21,831 nt of DNA, taken from JBDTVS01 sp040007095 (GTDB lineage: Bacteria; Acidobacteriota; Vicinamibacteria; Vicinamibacterales; CAVVIG01). A program made the position numbers and the translations under genes. Shown here piece by piece: positions 6,306-13,677 of the stretch (positions are counted from its first letter, which is position 1; each line of letters starts with the position of its first letter). Below the pieces are notes generated by a model. It saw only the letters and a list, made by a program, of their open reading frames with translations. It was not told the origin of the DNA and searched no databases. The stretch covers positions 1-21,831 of the forward strand of contig JBDTVS010000104.1 in the NCBI GenBank assembly GCA_040007095.1, given 5' to 3'.

Positions 6306-7322
6306 ATGCGTGAAGGCTTGATATTCCTTCGACGGACTAGCTATTTCGCGTTCTTGATAGCGCCGCTGGTCCTAGCGGCTGGCATTTCAGTTGCGCAGTC
6401 ACAGCCACCACCCCCACGTGCTACTGACAGGAATACTCAGCAACAGAAGCAGTCCACAGGCGCTAAGGCTGAGCCCGCTACAGATCTGCGCGGTACCGAG
6501 CAATCGCCCGTCATCGTCAAGATTCAACCAACCCCGCAGACTGACGAAGAAGCCGCCAAAGAAAAGAACAAGGAACGCCGACAATCTACGTCCGAGCGGT
6601 GGACCTTCGTGCTCGCTGTTGCCACCGTCTGCGTAGGCTTCATGCAAGTGCTCATGATCGGTGTTCAGTCCTGGATCGCTGACCGCCAAAACAAGATCAT
6701 GAAGACTCAGAGCACCATCATGACCGATCAAAAAGCTGCGGCCAGTGAACAGGCTGGATACATGCGTGACGGCTTGGCCGCTACGAAGATAGCCGCCGAT
6801 GCCGCTAAAGCTGGCGCCGATACCGCGACCACTGCGCTGAACATCGCTAACCGTCCGCGATTGGTTATTCGCCAAGTCGTCACTGATGGCTTCAGCGAGA
6901 GCGGCAATATTAGATCTCAACTCACAAACGGATATATATCGGTTACAAATATCGGCGTCTTTGACGCCACGCTTGAGTGGTTCTACACCAACTGGCTGTT
7001 TGTTCAGAAGTTGCCAATGGAGAATCTGGCTCTGAGCGCTGAAGGGAACCCGATCAACGCATTGTTGCATCCAGCTGCCTTTGTGGCGCTCCCTCTTCCA
7101 AATCTCACGGTGTCCGTTAGTGAATTCCTCTCCATTAACAATGCCGTTGACGGAGCCGCTATGGGTTTGACGAGCCAGCCCGAGGGCTCTCTGTTCCTTG
7201 TCGGATACATCAAATACCGAGACAGCATTGCACTTCGCCGAATCCACTTCGCTTACCGCTATGACGCTTCGTTGCACTATTTCGTCGCGGTAGAGCATCC
7301 CAGCTACAGCTATGAAGACTAG
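6306..7322 (+). CDS. Plus-strand membrane protein with Ala-rich helical segment (cargo gene)
   Basis: 338 residues. I chose ATG 6306, which has an AGGAG about 12 bases upstream; an earlier in-frame ATG at 6234 lacks one. Residues 8-30 form a signal peptide or first membrane helix (YFAFLIAPLVLAAGISVAQ). A Gln/Pro/Lys-rich linker follows, then a second membrane helix at about 99-122 (WTFVLAVATVCVGFMQVLM). Next come an Ala-rich helical segment (125-182) and ANRPRLVIRQ, and a C-terminal beta-rich domain. This layout (membrane helix, Ala/Asp repeats, 'NRP' then strands) is common in phage and island accessory proteins; its function is not known to me. It is the only clear plus-strand gene of the element, is A/T-richer than its neighbours and sits between two minus-strand operons. 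It looks like a separately acquired cargo gene. Confidence 0.85.
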   Translation: MREGLIFLRRTSYFAFLIAPLVLAAGISVAQSQPPPPRATDRNTQQQKQSTGAKAEPATDLRGTEQSPVIVKIQPTPQTDEEAAKEKNKERRQSTSERWTFVLAVATVCVGFMQVLMIGVQSWIADRQNKIMKTQSTIMTDQKAAASEQAGYMRDGLAATKIAADAAKAGADTATTALNIANRPRLVIRQVVTDGFSESGNIRSQLTNGYISVTNIGVFDATLEWFYTNWLFVQKLPMENLALSAEGNPINALLHPAAFVALPLPNLTVSVSEFLSINNAVDGAAMGLTSQPEGSLFLVGYIKYRDSIALRRIHFAYRYDASLHYFVAVEHPSYSYED

Positions 7323-7387
7323 GACCAGCCCAAGCGAGACAACACAGGCCTGTCCTGACCATACTGGGCTGCATCGCTGCTTCAGAA

Positions 7388-7828
7388 TCATCCTCGCACC
7401 AGTGAAAACGGTGTGTCGAGAATCGCCAGCTGCGTCACATAATTCGGTTCCGCCTGATCGTTGAGCCGGAATTCCACCCTGACCATGCCGACTTCATGCA
7501 CAGGGACCGACGGAAACTTCACCACGACGTCGGCAAAATGGGCGTCCTTCACCGCCACGCGGACCGGACTGGTGATCAGGTCCCCTTGCGGCCACAGCAC
7601 CGTGAGCTGCACCATCGTCGTGGAGTGAGGCGTGGTCGACAACCCGAATACGAGGCTGAGCCGAATGCCAACGGGCTCACCAGGAATGCGCGGCAACCAC
7701 CGCCGCACCTGGGACAAGTTGAGAAAGCCAAGATCGTCACGCTCGGCACGTTCTGCGAACAGGGCCCATTCGATTCTCGGTGTGTAGTCGGCGTGCTTAG
7801 AATCCGTGCGCGCAGGCCGCCGACTCAC
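7388..7828 (-). CDS. Small beta-rich hypothetical protein at end of the long operon
   Basis: 146 residues from a GTG start that overlaps the stop of the adhesin-like gene (GTGA at 7825-7828); the longer frame from 7858 has no support. The protein looks all-beta: RIEWALFAERAERDDLGFLNLS, then PVGIRLSLVFGLST, MVQLTVLWPQGD, VVVKFPSVPV and VGMVRVEFRLND. This alternation of strands resembles the DUF6941 pattern as I remember it, but that is a weak resemblance. It is the last gene of the operon and is convergent with the plus-strand gene 65 bases away. Confidence 0.78.
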   Translation of the reverse strand: MSRRPARTDSKHADYTPRIEWALFAERAERDDLGFLNLSQVRRWLPRIPGEPVGIRLSLVFGLSTTPHSTTMVQLTVLWPQGDLITSPVRVAVKDAHFADVVVKFPSVPVHEVGMVRVEFRLNDQAEPNYVTQLAILDTPFSLVRG

Positions 7829-9918
7829 AGCGGCATCTCCAAGTAGACCAGCGAGCACGCCGCGTCACGGAACGCGACGATCGACGCCCGCGTGCGGACC
7901 GAGACTTTCGACCCCGTCGGGAAGACCGCGAGCGGCGGATAGACCGGGAACAGCCATGGACCATCAGTTAGCTGAGTCTGCGTGTTCCGAAACCGGCATG
8001 GCGTGCTGACGACGACCGGCGGCTCGCCCACCCCGAGATCGAATTCCCACTCGGTATAGCCGCTGTCGCCGTAGCCCACGACGGCCACAATCGCAATATC
8101 CGTCGCCGTCGAGGCGATCAGCGTGGTCCACGTTGAGTTGGCCCACGCCGTGGCTCCGACCGTCAGGGTCGTCAATGAGTTACCGTCAGGCGCGGTCTTC
8201 TGTGGCTTGGCGCTGCTCTGCAGCCTGGCAACTCCTGGTTTCTTGTAGTAGTAGGCCTTCACCTTCCAGACTTCCGTGAAGGCGTTGTTCTTTCGGAGAC
8301 GCAGCGAGACCCTGGACCCTGCCGGGATCGCGTCGAGCAAGGGCCACCGCGGCAACGTCCCAGGCGAGACGAAATGGGTCAGCAGATACAAGCACCGAAA
8401 GCGGTCGACCGCCACCTCGGCGCCGGCCGCGCCGACGCCCACTTCGATATCAACGGTTGCCCCGTCAAAAAAGCCATGATGGCCGGGATGCACCAGCAGC
8501 CGGTCCAGGAGCCACGCGACGGCCGTGGAGGCGTCCAGTTCACACCAATCCGACCACGCGCCGGGCGTGGCGTTGGGCGTGATGCTGATACCCTCTGAGG
8601 ATTGCGGCGCCGCGAAGAGTCGGCTCGATACTGCCCCCGCCCCGACCGGGAGAAACGCCCGCACCCCAACCAATGTCCCACTGAGCGTCAAGGTGCCCAC
8701 CGGCACCGAGAACACGTGATCCCCGCCAAGCGTCAGCACCAGTCCAGACAGGGCGAGGGCGCCGACAGGGATCGTGAGGATGCGGTTTCCAGCAATGATG
8801 ACGGTCGCAGTGCCAGTGAAGGGCGAGCCCGCGCCCGCGAGACTGCCAGTCGTCCACGTCAGCCCGGAGCCATTGAGGACGTTCGCGTCATTGATCGTGG
8901 TGACCCCGGTGATGGTCACGTCGTGCGCGAGCGTGATCGTCTGCGTCCCGCTGACCGTCGCGGTGCCCGCCGTAATCTGGAAGGCGCCCACGAACGTGGT
9001 ACCGACGGTATGCGGGAGTGTCAAATCGCCGGAAATCGTCAGCGGGCCGCTCAGCGTGACGGTGCCGCCGGTGATCGTACAGGCCGCGCACGTGATGGCG
9101 TAAGCCCCAGACCAGCTCATCGACGAGGCCGCCCCGAAGGGCATGGTGAGCGTGCCGAGGAGATCGAGATCGCTGGAGAGTGTTTGTGTCGTGAGGGCGC
9201 TCACCGACATGTTGTTGAGCGACATCCCGGCCAAGTTCCAGGTGGCGTTGCCGTTAACGCTGATCGTCGAACCGGTGACGACAGGCGTCCCTGACGCCCA
9301 TGTCATCGTTCCCGTGTTGAACAGGACCGTCCCAGAGATGGTGGGGCTACCGGCGTAGGTGATGGAGTTCTTGATCGTCGCCGACCCTGACCAGGTGCCG
9401 CCGGTGAGGGTGAAGACGGTGGAACCCTGAAGGTTCGAGTCGACCTGCAGTCCTCCCGCGCAGGTCAGCGCGCCGCCGTTGATGGCATTGAGATTTGCGC
9501 CGTTTGACCGCGTGACGCCGTTGACGGTCCAGGTGCCGCTGAGCGTGTAGGTCTGCACTGACCCGGTGAATTGCAATCCTCCGGCGAGGGTCTTTCCGGC
9601 GCTGGTCAACGTGGCCGTGGCGGTGACCAGCAGATCCCCTGTCCAGGTGATCGTCATCCCGGAACCCAGCGTCACCGCCCCAGCGACCGTCAGATTCGCC
9701 GACCCCGACAACGTCGCGGTGTACGCCGCCCAGGTCACGCTAGTACACGCCGAAGCCACGTCCACCACACACGCGGGCGAGCTCGCGTCCATCGTGACCG
9801 TGTCGCCGGCGATCGCATGCGTCGTGTTGTTCGGACCGCTACTCGCGGTCGTCGACCAATTGGTATCTGACGACCAATTGCTGTCGACTCCGCCGCTCAT
9901 GAAGAATTTCGCGCTCAC
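7825..9918 (-). CDS. Large beta-solenoid, adhesin- or tail-fibre-like protein
   Basis: 697 residues. The start is GTG at 9918, overlapping the upstream stop (GTGA) with GGAG nine bases before it. This gives the N-terminus VSAKFFMSGGVDSNWSSDTNW, a start I associate with phage-encoded surface proteins. Residues about 60-430 are a low-complexity run of short strands rich in Gly, Thr, Ser and Val (for example GNLTVAGAVTLGSGM-type turns), consistent with a right-handed beta-solenoid. The last 250 residues look globular and beta-rich, with LYYLTHFVSPGTLPRWPLLDAIPAG-type and SKVSVRTRASIVAFRD-type strands. No signal peptide is seen. The likely role is receptor binding on a virus particle; a cell-surface role is less likely without a signal. 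The related plus-strand frames are shadows of its biased composition. Confidence 0.8.
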   Translation of the reverse strand: MSAKFFMSGGVDSNWSSDTNWSTTASSGPNNTTHAIAGDTVTMDASSPACVVDVASACTSVTWAAYTATLSGSANLTVAGAVTLGSGMTITWTGDLLVTATATLTSAGKTLAGGLQFTGSVQTYTLSGTWTVNGVTRSNGANLNAINGGALTCAGGLQVDSNLQGSTVFTLTGGTWSGSATIKNSITYAGSPTISGTVLFNTGTMTWASGTPVVTGSTISVNGNATWNLAGMSLNNMSVSALTTQTLSSDLDLLGTLTMPFGAASSMSWSGAYAITCAACTITGGTVTLSGPLTISGDLTLPHTVGTTFVGAFQITAGTATVSGTQTITLAHDVTITGVTTINDANVLNGSGLTWTTGSLAGAGSPFTGTATVIIAGNRILTIPVGALALSGLVLTLGGDHVFSVPVGTLTLSGTLVGVRAFLPVGAGAVSSRLFAAPQSSEGISITPNATPGAWSDWCELDASTAVAWLLDRLLVHPGHHGFFDGATVDIEVGVGAAGAEVAVDRFRCLYLLTHFVSPGTLPRWPLLDAIPAGSRVSLRLRKNNAFTEVWKVKAYYYKKPGVARLQSSAKPQKTAPDGNSLTTLTVGATAWANSTWTTLIASTATDIAIVAVVGYGDSGYTEWEFDLGVGEPPVVVSTPCRFRNTQTQLTDGPWLFPVYPPLAVFPTGSKVSVRTRASIVAFRDAACSLVYLEMPL

Positions 9919-10211
9919 TTCACCGTCTCCAAGCCTGCAAGAAAGTCCTCGATCCGCGCACGCACCCTTCCGAGGGTTTCCGCACGCCACTGCCGATCGC
10001 GGGCTTTTTGGAGGGCAACGGCTTCATCGAAGGGCAGCCGTTGCCAACACACGCCGGGCGGCAGAGAACTCGGTGGTGGGCCTGAGACGTCGCCGCGGTC
10101 GTTGGGATTGACGCCGCATTCGATGAGCGAGAGCTCGAACGCATCGAGCCGACGCGTGCAGACGTCGTCGAGTTGCGCGGCAACTTGCGCCACCAATTGA
10201 TCGACGGTCAT
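9915..10211 (-). CDS. Small hypothetical protein before adhesin-like gene
   Basis: 98 residues, not recognised. The N-terminal helix (VDQLVAQVAAQLDDVCTRRLDAFELSLIE) is followed by a proline-rich turn (GPPPSSLPPGVCWQRLPF) and a basic C-terminal helix (AVALQKARDRQWRAETLGRVRARIEDFL). The protein is probably helical and binds a partner; it could be an adaptor or chaperone for the large protein encoded next. ATGA links it to the HEAGH gene upstream and GTGA to the adhesin-like gene downstream. Confidence 0.78.
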   Translation of the reverse strand: MTVDQLVAQVAAQLDDVCTRRLDAFELSLIECGVNPNDRGDVSGPPPSSLPPGVCWQRLPFDEAVALQKARDRQWRAETLGRVRARIEDFLAGLETVK

Positions 10212-10819
10212 CGGCGCGCCCTCATGGTGATCTCGTGAATTCTTTGAACGTCGGCGCTTTGTGGCCCTCCCTCGCGAAATTCACGAAGCTGGCTGATATC
10301 CGCGCTCGGCCGCGGGCGTAAAGAAACGGCGCCTCCGGCTAGAAACCGGCCCTCTTCAAGAACGGCCTCGATGATTTCGCGCTGGGCCACGCATCGCACG
10401 AGAGAGCGCTGATAGCTATGCAGACACTCTGTCATTGTGGATTGCGCTGCGGCGCCCCAGAATGTGCGGCCGAGCGCCCGCATGCTCCAGCGCCACGCTG
10501 CGAGCTCGCCTTCGAGACTCTCTCTCCATCGACCTCCGCCCTCGTCCTCAACCACAAGGTACCGATGAGCGTCTCGATCGACAGACTCGAGATGGCCGGC
10601 CTCATGGGCGTAAACAGCCAACGCTGCCTCATCGACAATCGGCGTCGAGTAAATCGTCCGCGTCTTGTAGTCGGCTCGCTCCATACCGGGTTCAGCCGGC
10701 TCGACGTTCCACCTGTGCGCGATGGCGAGATCCACCGCACGATGGAGACCTGGATACTTAATTCGTCGTCGAGGATCGAGTACTGATTCCACCTGACTGC
10801 GCCGCTGCGTCTCGGTCAT
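10208..10819 (-). CDS. HEAGH-motif (zincin-like) protein
   Basis: 203 residues. The start at 10819 is set by an ATGA overlap with the upstream gene; a longer frame reaching 10972 has no support. Residues 72-76 read HEAGH, the HExxH zinc-binding motif, and about 30 residues later ELAAWRW gives a glutamate (about 105) that could be the third ligand. This spacing is that of small gluzincin-like proteins such as the ImmA/IrrE type. A metal-dependent peptidase role is plausible but unproven: the fold around the motif is short. The C-terminal third is helical and basic, with two cysteines. Neighbours are structural-type phage genes, so it could process a particle protein, but it could equally act on a regulator. 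Confidence 0.75.
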   Translation of the reverse strand: MTETQRRSQVESVLDPRRRIKYPGLHRAVDLAIAHRWNVEPAEPGMERADYKTRTIYSTPIVDEAALAVYAHEAGHLESVDRDAHRYLVVEDEGGGRWRESLEGELAAWRWSMRALGRTFWGAAAQSTMTECLHSYQRSLVRCVAQREIIEAVLEEGRFLAGGAVSLRPRPSADISQLREFREGGPQSADVQRIHEITMRARR

Positions 10820-11334
10820 CGCAAATCCTTGCCATCGCGGCCAGCCTTGATGGCGAGTTGCCAAGAGGTCGCACCGTCGCCAGGCTTTGCCGAGGTCGGC
10901 TCCTTCGCGATCCAACTCGAGCCAGCCCATGTGACGCAGGAGCCTGCCGGGTAGCTCGTTCCAGAGGTCCACACGCCGCGGTATTGGAGGATCGGCCGCT
11001 TCTCCAGTTCGTCGACGCGCTTACAGAGGGCGTCAAGCGTGCGGCTGGAATCGCCGTTCGGCGAGGCCACGGGCGTCGACAGTGCCTGCTGCTTTTGCAT
11101 TTCAGCGAGGCGCGCCTCTAGAATGCCGATCCGTTTGTCCCGTTGCCGAAGCGCATCGCCGACGTGCTCAAGGCACGCGTCGACGTACGCGACGGCATCA
11201 TTCAAGTGTTGTAAATTTGCCGGCTCGCGCCCGTGTGCGCGCATGTAGCCCGCGAGTGCTTCGTCCGCGCGGACCTTCAATGACGTAACCGGTTGATCAG
11301 TAGCCGCGACGGGTTGATCAGTGAGTGCGTTCAT
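10816..11334 (-). CDS. Coiled-coil protein with phage carbohydrate-binding-like C-terminus
   Basis: 172 residues from ATG 11334, with GAGGAGAAA upstream. A helical, coiled-coil-prone segment (about 50-90: YVDACLEHVGDALRQRDKRIGILEARLAEMQKQQ, split by short turns) is followed by a C-terminal domain with YRGVWTSGTSYPAG, CVTWAGSSWIA and ATSWQLAIKAGRDGKD. This W/G pattern is common in tail, fibre or decoration proteins of phages and resembles chitin-binding-type CBM5/12 folds. The last residues, GRDGKDLR, look like the start of a collagen-like run that is missing here. It overlaps the gene upstream by 17 bases and the HEAGH gene by 4. Confidence 0.82.
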   Translation of the reverse strand: MNALTDQPVAATDQPVTSLKVRADEALAGYMRAHGREPANLQHLNDAVAYVDACLEHVGDALRQRDKRIGILEARLAEMQKQQALSTPVASPNGDSSRTLDALCKRVDELEKRPILQYRGVWTSGTSYPAGSCVTWAGSSWIAKEPTSAKPGDGATSWQLAIKAGRDGKDLR

Positions 11335-12010
11335 GGCTTTCTCCTCGAGCGTTGGTCGAGCGTCCGACAACGACATCCGGCGCCTCGTCTCCGTCGACTT
11401 GGAAAATGATGGCCTCTGGTTCGAAATCACGCGACGTCAGGCGCGCCGCTTCACGTGGCGTTAACAGTCCGTGCCGCTCGAGGTAGGCCGCTTGCGACTC
11501 AAACCGCGGCGGGTCATGTGGGTCGAACGCATCCGCGACGAAGCCGCCGGCGCGATACTCCGTCCCGATCCGCTTGCCGTCGATGTCGACCGCCAAACCG
11601 TTGTAGTACGCGACCTGAAAGGCATCGATAAAGTCGCGCGAGAGACCGAAGGCAAAGGCCGGGGCGATGGCCAGCACCTCGCACGCCAGCGTCCCGCGCC
11701 CGCCAACGCGGCGCCGAGGCTCACGATGATCAGTAGGTAGATCGCGCAGACGTAACGATCGTTCAACCGCCAGCGGGGCGTCGAAATCCCACCACGCCGC
11801 CGGCCGTGTGCCCGGATGCTGGTTGATCCAATCGGCCAGGATGTCGTCCTTGCTCTGGTCCCAGATTCCGCGGCGCGCCGCAGTTTGACGGCTGCCCGCC
11901 AGCGCGAACGACTCAAGGTCCGTCTTCTCCCCGGTCTCGAGCAACCTAGTCACACTCTCCGACACCGATTCGTGACGATTCCGCGTACGATGACGGCGTT
12001 TTGTGGGCAT
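11318..12010 (-). CDS. Conserved phage-associated hypothetical protein next to small terminase
   Basis: 230 residues. ATG 12010 has AGGAGG ten bases upstream, inside the end of the terminase gene. Recognisable stretches are GTRPAAWWDFDAP, RRRVGGRGTLACEVLA, VAYYNGLAVDIDGKRIGTEY, FDPHDPPRFESQAAYLERHGLL and TPREAARL. I associate this set with an unnamed protein family found beside small terminase genes in phages. The last part (QAAYLERHGLLTPREAARLTSRDFEPE) is helical. No catalytic motif is clear. A role in DNA packaging is suggested only by the neighbour. The N-terminus is very basic (MPTKRRHRTRNRH). Confidence 0.8.
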   Translation of the reverse strand: MPTKRRHRTRNRHESVSESVTRLLETGEKTDLESFALAGSRQTAARRGIWDQSKDDILADWINQHPGTRPAAWWDFDAPLAVERSLRLRDLPTDHREPRRRVGGRGTLACEVLAIAPAFAFGLSRDFIDAFQVAYYNGLAVDIDGKRIGTEYRAGGFVADAFDPHDPPRFESQAAYLERHGLLTPREAARLTSRDFEPEAIIFQVDGDEAPDVVVGRSTNARGESHERTH

Positions 12011-12013
12011 GTT

Positions 12014-12409
12014 TTACGCGCCTCCTGGCCGGCCGGGCCGGTCTCGCAGCGGCTCGATATCGAGGTTCAGCTGCTTCAGTGAACTCAACATGCTGACGCG
12101 CGCATCGCGCTCCACAGAAGTCAGCACGTGCGCTTTCTGCTGGCCGAATCGGTCCGTCGACACCAATCCGTCCTTCTTGATGGCCCGCTGGCAGTCGCGC
12201 ATTCGGTCGAACGCCTCGCAGTGCGTCTGGAGGATTTGCAACCCGGCGGCATCAGTAATTTGGTACTCCTCGACAAGCGCCCGCCACCGCCGCTTGGCCT
12301 CAGCCGAAAGCCCAGCCGGTGCCTTGGCCATCACCCCTTGACCGGCCTTAGACACCCCCTTGTCCCGAGGCCGAACCGGGAATTGCGTCACCGCGAGACT
12401 ATTTTTCAA
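12014..12409 (-). CDS. terS: Phage terminase small subunit, P27-type
   Basis: 131 residues. The start is TTG at 12409 with AAAAGGAG seven bases upstream, overlapping the upstream stop as TTGA. Residues about 30-115 match the P27 small-terminase pattern: GLSAEAKRRWRALVEEYQ, ITDAAGLQILQTHCEAFDRM, RDCQRAIKKDGLV and a late HVLTSVERDARVSMLSSLKQLNLD helix. Small terminases recognise the packaging site and load the large terminase. No large terminase is encoded in the window, so this subunit would have to work with a motor encoded elsewhere, as in phage satellites. The N-terminus is short for a DNA-binding domain. The family call is from pattern memory and is fairly strong. Confidence 0.85.
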   Translation of the reverse strand: MKNSLAVTQFPVRPRDKGVSKAGQGVMAKAPAGLSAEAKRRWRALVEEYQITDAAGLQILQTHCEAFDRMRDCQRAIKKDGLVSTDRFGQQKAHVLTSVERDARVSMLSSLKQLNLDIEPLRDRPGRPGGA

Positions 12410-12552
12410 AGGGAAAACTCCTTTTCCTGTCTACTTCGGGCCAACGTGGTAACCAGGCGATCGATCGGCTGGACCTTGAACGGCCCGCCATCGGCATGAT
12501 TAGTGCCAAGCCAGCGCAAGTCATCGGACGACGTCAGCGCCCTTCCGAACAC
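12406..12552 (-). CDS. Small hypothetical protein before terminase
   Basis: About 48 residues from a GTG at 12552 (start uncertain; ATG at 12603 gives 65 residues but overlaps the zinc-ribbon gene by 70 bases). The sequence ends with RWLGTNHADGGPFKVQPIDRLVTTLARSRQEKEFSL. Its stop overlaps the TTG of the small terminase, and the terminase ribosome binding site lies inside its last codons. That coupling is the main reason to call it real. No function recognised. Confidence 0.5.
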   Translation of the reverse strand: MFGRALTSSDDLRWLGTNHADGGPFKVQPIDRLVTTLARSRQEKEFSL

Positions 12553-12770
12553 GCGACACACCAAGCCATCGCCGCCGCGTTCCTGGCGCCGCACGTGGCG
12601 CATACCCAGCCGTGCTCAAGCGTGATAGTCGGGGTGACGTCCGCCTCGAGGTCATCACGAAGCATCGGCCGTGGTTGCCAGCCCGTCAGCCGTGTTGCGC
12701 GTTGAACGGCCCGACGCCGGTCTTCCACGGCTGCGGCTGCGATGCGAACGCGCTGTAATTCATCCTGCAT
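12534..12770 (-). CDS. Small zinc-ribbon protein
   Basis: 78 residues from ATG 12770, eight bases after the upstream stop with a TAGG site; ATG 12797 is an alternative that overlaps the upstream gene by 19 bases. The N-terminal half is one long Arg/Ala-rich helix (MQDELQRVRIAAAAVEDRRRAVQRATRL). The C-terminus has WVCATCGARNAAAMAWCVACSE: two CxxC pairs 11 residues apart, typical of a RanBP2-like or short zinc ribbon. It may bind nucleic acid or a partner protein. Small proteins of this type are common in phage early-to-late transition regions. Confidence 0.72.
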   Translation of the reverse strand: MQDELQRVRIAAAAVEDRRRAVQRATRLTGWQPRPMLRDDLEADVTPTITLEHGWVCATCGARNAAAMAWCVACSEGR

Positions 12771-12778
12771 ATAGGCGC

Positions 12779-13030
12779 CTACTGTGAGGTGCTCCATCGC
12801 GCCAGGACGGTCTGGCTCTTGGTCGCATGGCCCGCGACGTGTTCGCCGGGATGTTCGCGGCGACGTGTGCAGCAGACGCCAGAATCAGCGGGCCAATTGG
12901 GGGCGTCGGCACCGCAGCAACTATCGAAGTGTCCGGCCGCCCCGTAGTGCGCCTCGACAACGTTGAACTCGGGTGAAGTCGCTCTCGGCCGACCTTGAAG
13001 GTGAGATCCGTGCGTCGTGGGTGATGTCAT
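12779..13030 (-). CDS. Small Cys/His-rich protein
   Basis: 83 residues with start fixed by an ATGA overlap with the initiator gene. The middle has FDSCCGADAPNW and SGVCCTRRREHPGEHVAGHATK: two CC pairs and three spaced histidines. This resembles a short zinc-binding motif (CC...HPGxH) often seen in phage proteins. The ends look disordered. Function unknown; a structural zinc site is the only inference. Confidence 0.72.
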   Translation of the reverse strand: MTSPTTHGSHLQGRPRATSPEFNVVEAHYGAAGHFDSCCGADAPNWPADSGVCCTRRREHPGEHVAGHATKSQTVLARWSTSQ

Positions 13031-13677
13031 TGGACTGTCTCCCTGGAAGTGGTGGTGTGTGGTTGGGTGCGCCGGGCAGATGCACCGGCCTCGGAACGAA
13101 GCTGACGAAGGACGTCCTCGAATTCGAGTCCGTGCTTCTCGGCGCGCATTCGTGCGCGCTCGATCAATTGGATCTCGTTGCGTTGATCTGCACTGACTGA
13201 CGACGGACGGTCCTGAGACCGTCGTCGTCCTGTACTACTTACGTAGTAAGTACTCTGTGATGCGTTTAACGCTACAGCGGCACTTAAGTGATTGAAATCA
13301 CAGATAGTTACGAGGCTGGTTTTTCGATCCCCTTGTGCGTCAAACGCTACAGCACTCCCTGATGCGTTTGACGCTACAGCCTGTGGCGTTGAACGCGCCA
13401 TGCTGATGCATCCAACGCTACAGAGTTCCGCGAGCGCTTTACTGATGGACCGCGGATCCTTGACCCGCAGATCCTTTGCCAGTAACCGGAGGCTGCGGCG
13501 GTATTGACCATGCCCGACGGTCTCGCCTTCGATGTCGGTGGGCGGGTGGTTGGCCTTGCTCACGAGGAACAGAAACAGCTTCGTCGCCAGTGGTGAGCAG
13601 TTCCAGGCCGGATGCTCCACGAAGAAACGCGGGCCGAGGAGAACACGCCGGCTCGTATCCCAGGTGATGGACTTCAT
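13027..13677 (-). CDS. Winged-helix replication initiator-like protein containing iterons in its gene
   Basis: 216 residues; ATG 13677 overlaps the helicase stop (ATGA). Residues about 20-105 look like the winged-helix domain of phage replisome organisers: WNCSPLATKLFLFLVSKA, then GQYRRSLRLLAKDLRVKD and RSISKALAELCSVGCI. The second half is less ordered and ends with a charged helix (EIQLIERARMRAEKHGLEFEDVLRQL), possibly the helicase contact. The DNA in the middle carries four 19-bp direct repeats that probably form the origin, as in phage lambda gene O. It follows the DnaB-type helicase gene directly, so both should act at this origin. The initiator call rests on the domain shape, the neighbour and the repeats together. 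Confidence 0.8.
   Translation of the reverse strand: MKSITWDTSRRVLLGPRFFVEHPAWNCSPLATKLFLFLVSKANHPPTDIEGETVGHGQYRRSLRLLAKDLRVKDPRSISKALAELCSVGCISMARSTPQAVASNASGSAVAFDAQGDRKTSLVTICDFNHLSAAVALNASQSTYYVSSTGRRRSQDRPSSVSADQRNEIQLIERARMRAEKHGLEFEDVLRQLRSEAGASARRTQPHTTTSRETVQ
13206..13301. repeat. Cluster of palindromes beside iterons (possible origin)
   Basis: Four inverted repeats lie close together: GACGGTC/GACCGTC (13206-13223), TACTTAC/GTAAGTA (13236-13252), CACTTAAGTG (13281-13290) and GTGATT/AATCAC (13288-13301). The stretch 13231-13325 is A/T-richer than the surrounding coding DNA, as expected for an unwinding region. It overlaps the first iteron and is inside the initiator gene. Confidence 0.55.
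13259..13423 (+). repeat. ori: Four iterons, 19 bp, candidate replication origin
   Basis: Copies at 13259-13277, 13334-13352, 13361-13379 and 13405-13423 share the form GATGCGTTNAACGCTACAG, all in one direction. The core GCGTT-N-AACGC is itself palindromic. The last eight bases (CGCTACAG) are identical in all four. Another core-like palindrome, GCGTTGAACGC, is at 13386-13396. Three copies lie in one reading frame and the fourth in another, so the DNA rather than the peptide is conserved. Confidence 0.8.

Noticed and set aside
6399..7391. 330-residue minus-strand open frame opposite the plus-strand membrane gene
   Set aside because: The plus-strand frame has a signal or membrane helix, a second membrane helix and a start with AGGAG; the minus frame has none of these and would overlap the gene at 7388.
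8602..9294. Plus-strand frames inside the adhesin-like gene
   Set aside because: They are explained by the repetitive Gly/Thr/Ser codons of the minus-strand gene and look like low-complexity Arg/Glu or Val/Pro runs.
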